Origin: Clostridia bacterium
GTDB taxonomy: Bacteria > Bacillota > Clostridia > Oscillospirales > Acutalibacteraceae
Reading direction: 5' to 3'
NCBI GenBank assembly: GCA_017626295.1
Contig: JAGAJB010000036.1
Span: 62,001 to 126,000, forward strand
DNA: 64,000 bases
Notes under the pieces: model-generated
Told to the model about the DNA's origin: nothing
Database searches by the model: none
Seen by the model: the letters and a program-made list of their open reading frames with translations, nothing else
Shown here: positions 19,378 to 25,847 of the stretch, piece by piece
How the letters are laid out: the number at the start of each line of letters is the position of its first letter
How positions within the stretch are numbered: position 1 is the stretch's first letter
Program-made: the position numbers and the translations under genes

Positions 19378-20016
19378 TTATCCTCCAATAAGCCATTTTC
19401 CGTGTTTTCCGTTCCAGATTACGCAAATTTTGCCCTTTTTAACGGAAACGGTTGCATTTTTACCAATAAATTCATTGCTGACTCCCAAGGGATAATCGGG
19501 TGTCAAATCGGCATCACTTATTTGATACAGCAAATTATCTTCACAGACGCCGTAAGCCATTTCCGAACAAGCAAAAACAGAAATTATACCTTTGTTGTCA
19601 TCTGTGAATTGTATTTTATTGTTTTTGATAACGGTAAGGTGTGTATCTCCGTCAATAAATACAGCGTTACCGCCCTTTTCTGCTATGTATGAGGCAGTTT
19701 GTATACTTGCAAAAGTCTGGTCGAGCCGTCCTCCCAGACAACCGAAAATTATGAAGTTTTTATAACCTTTTTCAAAAGCAACATCAACTGCAAGAATTGT
19801 GTCGGTTTCGTCCTTTTTAACAGGATGTTTTATAACATTTGTACCTTTGGGCGTGTATTCGAGGGAGTCAAAATCCCCAACTATATAATCGGGTGCAATA
19901 TTGAATTTTTCAGTATTTTTAAGACCTGCATCGGCAGCAATAACCAAGTCTTCGGATTTTATTTTGTGATTAGATTCCGACACATTGAGGGAGCCGAAAA
20001 TGTAACAAATTTTCAT
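19378..20016 (-). CDS. thiN: Thiamine pyrophosphokinase
   Basis: The enzyme transfers pyrophosphate from ATP to thiamine, giving the cofactor TPP. The start at 20016 (MKICYIFGS) has GGTGA ahead of it and gives 212 residues; an upstream ATG at 20046 lacks one. Family motifs are IAADAGLKNTEKF, DYIVGDFDSLEY and IIFGCLGGRLDQTFASI, and a C-terminal beta domain contains TPDYPLGVSNEFIGK. It lies between a membrane exporter gene and the HAD gene on the minus strand. No TPP riboswitch is seen upstream. Confidence 0.9.
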   Translation of the reverse strand: MKICYIFGSLNVSESNHKIKSEDLVIAADAGLKNTEKFNIAPDYIVGDFDSLEYTPKGTNVIKHPVKKDETDTILAVDVAFEKGYKNFIIFGCLGGRLDQTFASIQTASYIAEKGGNAVFIDGDTHLTVIKNNKIQFTDDNKGIISVFACSEMAYGVCEDNLLYQISDADLTPDYPLGVSNEFIGKNATVSVKKGKICVIWNGKHGKWLIGG

Positions 20017-20082
20017 ATTTTCACCATTTTTTAAATTATAGTTCAATAATACATATTTTTTATCTTAAAATCAATAGAAAAT

Positions 20083-20107
20083 AATAACCGCCGTTAAAAA
20101 CGACGGT
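20083..20107 (-). terminator. Hairpin terminator downstream of the small exporter gene
   Basis: ACCGCCGTT (20087-20095) pairs with AACGACGGT (20099-20107) with one mismatch. In the minus direction it is followed by TTATTATTTT. It lies between the exporter and thiN, so it may reduce rather than block read-through. Confidence 0.55.
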
Positions 20108-20113
20108 CTTTTT

Positions 20114-20605
20114 TTAAAATATTCCGTATGTAATAAGTGACATTATCAAACCTGCAACAAATACGCCAAATGCAATAATGGGAAGACATTTTTTCATTCT
20201 TAAATCCATAAGTGCGGCAATAAGTGCGCCTGTCCAACCGCCTGTACCGGGAAGGGGAATGGCGACAAAAAGTAAAAGCCCCCACTCCTGATATTTAACA
20301 ATAGTGTCTTTCTTTTTATCTGCTCTTGCTTCAAGTTTATCAACAATTTTACCGAAAAATTTCACTTTACGCATCAAAGCAAATATTTTTCTTATGAAAA
20401 GTAAGATAAAGGGAATAGGAATCATATTTCCGAGATAGCAAACAAGGAATGCTTGAATAAAATCAATATTCAAAGCACGTGCCGCTATCATACCGCCTCT
20501 GATTTCGAGAACAGGGAAAAGTGAAACAAGGAAAGGAATAAGCTGAGTGGGAATGTTGTTGCTTTCTAAAAATTCAACGAAAGCACTTACAATATTTTCA
20601 ACCAT
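20114..20605 (-). CDS. Small multidrug-export family membrane protein (COG2426)
   Basis: The 163-residue protein has four or more hydrophobic helices and the family blocks SLFPVLEIRGGMIAA near residue 30, YLGNMIPIPFILLF near 57 and AIPLPGTGGWTGALIAA near 115. These mark the Sm_multidrug_ex family (PF06695), a DedA/VTT-like group whose transport substrate is not established. It follows the Nudix gene by one base, so they are co-transcribed. Confidence 0.8.
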   Translation of the reverse strand: MVENIVSAFVEFLESNNIPTQLIPFLVSLFPVLEIRGGMIAARALNIDFIQAFLVCYLGNMIPIPFILLFIRKIFALMRKVKFFGKIVDKLEARADKKKDTIVKYQEWGLLLFVAIPLPGTGGWTGALIAALMDLRMKKCLPIIAFGVFVAGLIMSLITYGIF

Positions 20606-20606
20606 T

Positions 20607-21347
20607 TTATACCTCGCTGATATAATTATTCTCTATTAAAAATTCGTGAGCATCTTTTAAAATTGCTTTGTCATTTTCAAATTTCAGGCAATTATAAGCA
20701 TTCTCAAAAGGTAACCATATATAATCTTCAATTTCTTCGGGTTGAATTCTGGTTTGCTCATCATTGGTTGTTGCCGCGAAAATCTGAACAGTTTTTTGTA
20801 TTCTGTTTTGAATGGTGTATTGGGATTTGCTGACAAAACCCGGGAATATTTTTATTCTGATTCCCGCTTCTTCAAATACTTCGCGCTTTGCGGTTTCTTC
20901 CAAAGTTTCGCCGTCCTCAACGTGACCTTTCGGAAAACTCCAGTTTGAACTGCGGCGATTTTTTATAAGGAGGTATCTCACACCGCCATTGATAATTCTG
21001 TAAACAACTGCACCGCAAGAGCGCTCATAGTAGCACTCAAGAGAAAATGGTCTGTTTCCTGTATAAAAAGCGATATAACGCTTTATTTCCCAATCAATAA
21101 AACGCTTTGATTTGGGAGCAGCAATGAGTTTTTGTTCGCCGTTATCCCTGAAACGCAAGATGGCGATAACTCGTCCGTCAAAATGTTTAACAGGATTATC
21201 AATACCGAGAACAAATACACCGCTTATGGGTGAAGAAACACGGAATTTACCGATAGGTTTTCCGTGGTTGAGCTTATAAAAGCCGCCATTGGGTAACGCT
21301 GAACCGACCGCCTCGGTTATGGAAACCCGTATCAATTTACCTAACAT
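20607..21347 (-). CDS. Nudix hydrolase fused to an inorganic-pyrophosphatase-like domain
   Basis: The start at 21347 follows TGAGGTAA; an upstream TTG overlaps that site. The 246-residue protein has two parts. Residues 1-105 resemble the soluble inorganic pyrophosphatase fold: VGSALPNGGFYKLNHGK, ISGVFVLGIDNPVKHF, GRVIAILRF and KLIAAPKS. Residues 110-246 form a Nudix domain with the full box GHVEDGETLEETAKREVFEEAG. Nudix enzymes hydrolyse nucleoside diphosphates linked to another group; the substrate here is unknown. It is the first gene of the four-gene minus-strand operon behind a strong promoter. Confidence 0.75.
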   Translation of the reverse strand: MLGKLIRVSITEAVGSALPNGGFYKLNHGKPIGKFRVSSPISGVFVLGIDNPVKHFDGRVIAILRFRDNGEQKLIAAPKSKRFIDWEIKRYIAFYTGNRPFSLECYYERSCGAVVYRIINGGVRYLLIKNRRSSNWSFPKGHVEDGETLEETAKREVFEEAGIRIKIFPGFVSKSQYTIQNRIQKTVQIFAATTNDEQTRIQPEEIEDYIWLPFENAYNCLKFENDKAILKDAHEFLIENNYISEV

Positions 21348-21386
21348 TAAGTTTACCTCACAGTAAAACAAGAAAATCTATTTTGT

Positions 21387-21415
21387 ATTATAAAACTTTT
21401 TTTATGTTGTTTCAA
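21387..21415 (-). promoter_or_regulatory. Promoter of the Nudix-exporter-thiN-HAD operon
   Basis: On the minus strand, TTGAAA (21415-21410) and TATAAT (21392-21387) are separated by 17 bases, about 40 bases before the Nudix start. Confidence 0.8.
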
Positions 21416-21487
21416 TATGCAAACTTATTATAATTGGAAAAAGATTTTTGTGTTTTTCATTCAAAATACCACAAAAACAGTTAAAAT

Positions 21488-21529
21488 TACCAAAGAAAAA
21501 CAAGAGACGGCGTGAATTCCGTCTCTTGT
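21488..21529 (-). terminator. Terminator of thyX
   Basis: ACAAGAGACGG (21500-21510) pairs with CCGTCTCTTGT (21519-21529). Read on the minus strand it is followed by TTTTTCTTT. It lies directly behind the thyX stop. Confidence 0.85.
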
Positions 21530-21536
21530 TGAGTTT

Positions 21537-22919
21537 TTAAAGATTTTTAATTGTTTCGATTACTTCTGCTGCCTTACCGCAAGTAAGAGGTCCTTCGGGG
21601 CATTTGGAAACATAACAACTGGGTCCGTAGAAATTGAAAACAGTACTGTCTGCGGCACGAAGTTTCTTTAACATATCGATGGCAAAATCACGAATTTCCC
21701 ATTGCGCTCTGTTACAGGAACGAAGTTTCATAAATAAAAGTAACTCTCTGCCGTTAATAGTGGTTACAATATCAACGGTGTTACCGCTTAACTGAATATA
21801 TGCAAGTAATTCTTCGCTGATACCGTTCTTTTTCAGTTCCTCGTAAAGTTCAGCAGTTTTAGTGAATGCGTTACAGTATCTCTCTTTTAACTCTGCGTTT
21901 TGTGATATTGTTTCGGGAAGAATATGTCTTCTTCGATTTGTAAGAGTTAAAGAGGGGATTCCTATTGACTGCATTCTGTGACGTGCAAAATGAGTAAGAC
22001 AGGATAAAGAAACATTGTTAATTCTGAAAGTGAACGTTGCGGCTTCAAGAGCGCGCTGTCTTTTTGAAGAGATAACTGTTTTGATTATTTTTGCACATTC
22101 GTCTTTATCAGAGATTATATCCTCAATCTGAGCAGTGGGGAGATTGCAGGATTCAATTAAAGCAGCCCTTGAAATTGCTTTTGCAGCATCGGGAGTATAA
22201 CTTAAAAGTTCAACAGGCTCTTCTTTCGCAATAATATCAAAATCGGGTTTGTAGTTGAATTTAGGTGTATCCTGAACGGTGGGTCTGCGGGTTTCAAAAT
22301 CGGTAAAAATACCGGGTGTAAGTCTGCGTGCCTGTTCAAGTAAAGATTCGCCCAAAGTCTTAAGTTCGGGGAAATCTGCACCTCTGCCGTAAATCATAGC
22401 ATAGAGCATATTAAGTAATTCGCGTGCATTGAGTGTGCAGTAGAAGTTACTGTAAAGTGAATAGGGAAGAAGGAATCTGGCATCTTCCTTGGGAACGCCT
22501 GCGCTTATAAAATACTCGTATTCACCGTAAAGGTAATCCATATGTGCTATGTATTTATCCTGTACCGATTTTGATTCAAAATGGGGGATATAGTAACCGA
22601 GTTTTGCAAAGTCAACATAACGTCTTGATTTAACTGTAAATGAAGCAAGGCGGAACTCAATGACAAACTGTTCAACAAGTACCGAAACATTTTGAAAAGC
22701 GAGGTTGAATACAGTGTGCTCAACAGTTGAGTTGTGACCCGAACGTGTAACTTTTGAAATTAAGTTGGCATTTTTCTGTGCATCTTTTGATAAATCGAGT
22801 ATCTCAAGAGCAGTTCCGGGTTGAGTTGAAATTCGTCCGGATGCAGCAGGGATTTTTTCGCCTGTGTCGGTAAGACCGATGATGATAGCCTTTGAATTTG
22901 TGTTGAATTCCGTTGTCAT
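21537..22919 (-). CDS. thyX: FAD-dependent thymidylate synthase, tandem ThyX-like
   Basis: ThyX makes dTMP from dUMP using FAD, NADPH and methylenetetrahydrofolate. The start at 22919 follows GGAGG; an ORF extension of 17 codons has no site. At 460 residues it is about twice the usual 220-250. It contains two ThyX-like halves. In the first, EFRLASFTVKSRRY aligns with the ThyX motif RHRxxSxxxxSxRY but has lost the leading RH. In the second, RHRMQSIGIPSLTLTNRRRH keeps RHR. GHNSTVEHTVFNLAF (first) and ALEAATFTFRINNVSL (second) are the matching preceding segments. The C-terminus has CYVSKCPEGPLTC, a possible metal site. It is monocistronic. Confidence 0.85.
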   Translation of the reverse strand: MTTEFNTNSKAIIIGLTDTGEKIPAASGRISTQPGTALEILDLSKDAQKNANLISKVTRSGHNSTVEHTVFNLAFQNVSVLVEQFVIEFRLASFTVKSRRYVDFAKLGYYIPHFESKSVQDKYIAHMDYLYGEYEYFISAGVPKEDARFLLPYSLYSNFYCTLNARELLNMLYAMIYGRGADFPELKTLGESLLEQARRLTPGIFTDFETRRPTVQDTPKFNYKPDFDIIAKEEPVELLSYTPDAAKAISRAALIESCNLPTAQIEDIISDKDECAKIIKTVISSKRQRALEAATFTFRINNVSLSCLTHFARHRMQSIGIPSLTLTNRRRHILPETISQNAELKERYCNAFTKTAELYEELKKNGISEELLAYIQLSGNTVDIVTTINGRELLLFMKLRSCNRAQWEIRDFAIDMLKKLRAADSTVFNFYGPSCYVSKCPEGPLTCGKAAEVIETIKNL

Positions 22920-22960
22920 AATATATCCTCCGTCAAAGATGTTTAGATATAACTTCCAAC

Positions 22961-22989
22961 ATATTAACATATTTCTGCAATAAATTCAA
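22961..22989 (-). promoter_or_regulatory. Promoter of thyX
   Basis: On the minus strand, TTGAAT (22989-22984) and TAATAT (22966-22961) are 17 bases apart, 42 bases before the thyX start. Confidence 0.7.
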
Positions 22990-23068
22990 GTTTTAGTTAA
23001 TATTATATAATTTCAATTATTTTTATGTTTTTTATGTTAATAATTTTACAATAATAGTTGATTTAATC

Positions 23069-23097
23069 TTGAAAATACAATGGTGTTGTGGTATTAT
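23069..23097 (+). promoter_or_regulatory. Promoter of the alpha/beta hydrolase-miaB genes
   Basis: TTGAAA at 23069-23074 and TATTAT at 23092-23097 are separated by 17 bases. The start codon is 64 bases downstream. A small GCC-TTTT-GGC hairpin followed by six T (about 23121-23136) lies in the leader and could attenuate weakly. Confidence 0.7.
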
Positions 23098-23161
23098 TAT
23101 CATAATCGTGGGTGTGTGTTGCCTTTTGGCTTTTTTACACGTAAAAAGGAGGATTGTTTTT

Positions 23162-24094
23162 ATGGCAATTATTAAGAAAGAAGCATATTTTAATTCTTCT
23201 ACCGGAGTTAATAAAATCCGTACTCTCATCTGGCTTGATGACGAAGTTACGCCTGTGGGTGTTTTTCAAATCGCTCACGGAGTTTGTGAACATATAGGCC
23301 GTTACGATGATTTTGCAAAGTTTCTTGCTTCAAACGGTTTTGTCGTTTGCGGTAATGACCATATCGGTCACGGTAAATCCGTTGAATGCGAAGAAGATTT
23401 AGGTTTCACTGCCGAAAAAGAAGGTTATCGCCGTTTTGTTGACGATATGCACATCTTGTACTCAATAATGCATAAACGCTATCCCGATTTACCGTATTTT
23501 CTTTTCGGTCACAGTATGGGTTCCCTTTGCGCACGTGTGTATGCAAGCGCATTCGGTTCCGAACTTTCGGGTTTGATTATCTGCGGTACTGCACAGGTTC
23601 CTTCGGGTCTTGACTTCTTTATTGAAACACTTGATAAGGCAACCGAAAAATTCGGTCCGAGAACTGTAAATCACACTCTTTCATCACTTCTCAATAAAGT
23701 GTCCTCGCTTCAGATTTCCGACAGAACTACTGACCTTGACTGGCTCAGTGTTAATAAAGAGAACGTACAGAAATACATAGAAGACCCTCTTTGCGGTCAG
23801 GAACTTTCTATTGCGGGTATTCGTGACCTCGCTTGTATCGGTATTCTCGCAAGCGATAAAATGTGGCCTGTAACAGTTCCCACAGATTTACCGATTTTGA
23901 TAATTTCCGGTGCTTTAGACCCCGTCGGTTCAAACGGCAAAGGTCCCATCGCTTGTTGCGATTCCCTTGTTGAAACAGGTCATGAACCTACGGTTATTGT
24001 ATATCCCTGTTGCCGTCACGAGATTCTTAATGAAGACTGTAAAGAAAAAGTTTATTTTGATGTTCTCGGTTGGTTAAACAGTATTCTTAATTAA
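23162..24094 (+). CDS. Alpha/beta hydrolase, monoacylglycerol-lipase-like
   Basis: AAAGGAGG precedes the ATG at 23162; an open extension upstream runs through the promoter and is rejected. The 310-residue protein has the serine hydrolase nucleophile elbow FGHSMGSLCARVY, the oxyanion segment IAHGVCEHIGRYDDFA, the acid in SGALDPVGSNG and the histidine in CCRHEILNE. HGxxEH plus GHSMG is characteristic of the serine aminopeptidase S33/monoglyceride lipase group (PF12146). There is no signal peptide, so it acts in the cytoplasm or at the membrane. miaB follows 21 bases later. Confidence 0.85.
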   Translation: MAIIKKEAYFNSSTGVNKIRTLIWLDDEVTPVGVFQIAHGVCEHIGRYDDFAKFLASNGFVVCGNDHIGHGKSVECEEDLGFTAEKEGYRRFVDDMHILYSIMHKRYPDLPYFLFGHSMGSLCARVYASAFGSELSGLIICGTAQVPSGLDFFIETLDKATEKFGPRTVNHTLSSLLNKVSSLQISDRTTDLDWLSVNKENVQKYIEDPLCGQELSIAGIRDLACIGILASDKMWPVTVPTDLPILIISGALDPVGSNGKGPIACCDSLVETGHEPTVIVYPCCRHEILNEDCKEKVYFDVLGWLNSILN

Positions 24095-24115
24095 ATTTAT
24101 ATTCGGGTGAATATT

Positions 24116-25342
24116 TTGCAGAAAAACATTTTTGTCAGCGAAAGCGAATTAAACGTTCAAAAAGAATATACTGAAAAAGTTCGTACCGTACTATCTTCCC
24201 GTTATCCGACGGCCCCTAAGGCCTTTGTTCATACGTACGGTTGTCAGGGTAATGTTGCTGACAGCGAGCATATCAAGGGTATGCTTATTGAAATGGGTTA
24301 CGTTCTTTGCGATGATGTCAGCGAGGCTGATTTTATTCTTTATAATACTTGTGCCATCCGTGAACACGCCGAGGATAGAGTTTTCGGTAACGTGGGTGCA
24401 TTGAAAAAATATAAAAAAGAAAAGCCCGGGCTTATTATCGCTCTTTGCGGCTGTATGATGCAACAGGAACATATTGCCGAAAAAATAAAAAAGAGTTATC
24501 CATTCGTTAACCTTGTTTTCGGTACACACGTTACACATAAATTACCGGAACTTGTTTCAAAAGTTCTTTGCACAGGTAAAAGAGTATTTTGCATCGACCA
24601 AAGTGACGGTGAAATTGCTGAAGGTTTGCCGAGTTCAAGGGACAGCGGTGAAAACGCCTGGCTTCCTATAATGTACGGTTGCAATAACTTCTGTTCGTAT
24701 TGTATTGTTCCTCATGTGAGAGGACGTGAACGAAGCAGAAAACCCGATGTAATTCTCGACGAAGCAAAAACTTTGGTTAAAGAAGGGTACAAACTTATTA
24801 CTTTGCTTGGTCAGAACGTTAACTCTTATGGTAAGAACTGCGATTTTGACGTTAATTTTGCGGAACTGATAAGACGAATAGATGAAATTGAAGGCGACTT
24901 TAAATTCGATTTTATGACGTCTCATCCGAGAGATTGCAGTTTTGAACTGATTGACGTTTTGTCACAGTCAAAGCACTTTTGCGGTCATCTTCATTTACCT
25001 GTTCAGTCCGGTAATAACCGCATTTTAAAAGAAATGAACAGGCACTACACAAGGGAACATTACCTTGAACTTATTGAATATGCCAAGAAGAAAATCCCGA
25101 ATGTTGATATAACAACCGATATAATTGTAGGTTTTCCCGGTGAAACTTACGAAGAATTTCTTGATACACTTTCCCTTGTTAAAGAAGTTCGGTACGGTTC
25201 AATGTTTACATTCATTTATTCTCCGAGAAAGGGGACACCCGCTGCTGAAATGCCCGACCCTGTTTCTAAGGAAGAAAAAACTAAATGGTTCCTTGAATTA
25301 CTTAAAATTCAGGAAACTATCACTGCTGAAAATCAGCAATAA
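24116..25342 (+). CDS. miaB: tRNA-2-methylthio-N6-dimethylallyladenosine synthase MiaB, lacking TRAM
   Basis: MiaB is the radical-SAM enzyme that methylthiolates i6A37 in tRNAs reading UNN codons. The TTG at 24116, with GGGTGA six bases ahead, fits better than GTG 24107; the protein is then 408 residues. The UPF0004 domain holds TYGCQGNVADSE, NTCAIREHAEDRVFG and CGCMMQQ, the three auxiliary-cluster cysteines. The radical-SAM motif CNNFCSYC is intact and LPVQSGNNRILKEMNR follows. The protein ends at KIQETITAENQQ, just where the C-terminal TRAM RNA-binding domain normally begins. No TRAM-like sequence is seen after the stop. Its partner miaA lies downstream at 30499. Confidence 0.9.
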   Translation: MQKNIFVSESELNVQKEYTEKVRTVLSSRYPTAPKAFVHTYGCQGNVADSEHIKGMLIEMGYVLCDDVSEADFILYNTCAIREHAEDRVFGNVGALKKYKKEKPGLIIALCGCMMQQEHIAEKIKKSYPFVNLVFGTHVTHKLPELVSKVLCTGKRVFCIDQSDGEIAEGLPSSRDSGENAWLPIMYGCNNFCSYCIVPHVRGRERSRKPDVILDEAKTLVKEGYKLITLLGQNVNSYGKNCDFDVNFAELIRRIDEIEGDFKFDFMTSHPRDCSFELIDVLSQSKHFCGHLHLPVQSGNNRILKEMNRHYTREHYLELIEYAKKKIPNVDITTDIIVGFPGETYEEFLDTLSLVKEVRYGSMFTFIYSPRKGTPAAEMPDPVSKEEKTKWFLELLKIQETITAENQQ

Positions 25343-25349
25343 TTTTATA

Positions 25350-25366
25350 AACAATGTTTCATTGTT
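25350..25366 (+). other. Weak hairpin behind miaB
   Basis: AACAATG (25350-25356) pairs with CATTGTT (25360-25366) around TTT, followed by GAAATTTTAATAT. It is too AT-rich to be a strong terminator, so read-through into ylbF is likely. Confidence 0.35.
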
Positions 25367-25402
25367 GAAATTTTAATATATTTTTTAAGGAGTACACAAA
25401 AA

Positions 25403-25816
25403 ATGACAGTAATTGAAATCACAAGACAGCTTGGTGTTGCAATTCAGGAAGACCCCCGTTACAAAGAATACGAAGCAGCAAGACAGGCTAATGAAAAAGA
25501 CGATGCTCTTAACGAACTTATCGGCGGTATCAACCTTATTCAGCTTAACTATCAGAACGAAGCTGCAAAGGGCGAAGAAGCAGACGCTGCTAAAATGGAA
25601 CAGTTTGCAAAAGAGTTTGAAGAAAAATACCGTGAAATTATGCTCAACGGCAATATGATTAAGTTCGAAACTGCTAAAAATACAGTTGACGCTATGATGA
25701 ACGAAATTATGGGCATCCTTGCTTGCTGTGTTGACGGTCAGGACCCTGCTACTTGCTCACCCGAACAGGAACATCACTGCAGCGGTAGCTGTGACAGTTG
25801 CGGCGGTTGCCACTAA
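25403..25816 (+). CDS. YlbF/YmcA family protein with cysteine-rich tail
   Basis: The 137-residue protein is a YlbF-type helical protein: DPRYKEYEAARQA near residue 18, then alternating amphipathic helices to about 105. In Bacillus, YlbF, YmcA and YaaT form a complex that tunes RNase Y-dependent mRNA processing and carries Fe-S clusters. The last 30 residues here contain seven cysteines and three histidines (ACCVDG, ATCSPEQ, HHCSGSCDSCGGCH), so metal or Fe-S binding is plausible. AAGGAG precedes the ATG. It lies directly before mutS, a common Clostridia arrangement. Confidence 0.75.
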   Translation: MTVIEITRQLGVAIQEDPRYKEYEAARQANEKDDALNELIGGINLIQLNYQNEAAKGEEADAAKMEQFAKEFEEKYREIMLNGNMIKFETAKNTVDAMMNEIMGILACCVDGQDPATCSPEQEHHCSGSCDSCGGCH

Positions 25817-25847
25817 AACCAATTTAATTTAAGTGCTGAGGTAAAAA

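Noticed and set aside
20017-20110. TPP riboswitch in front of thiN
   Set aside because: The thiN gene lies inside an operon and no thi-box-like sequence is seen upstream.
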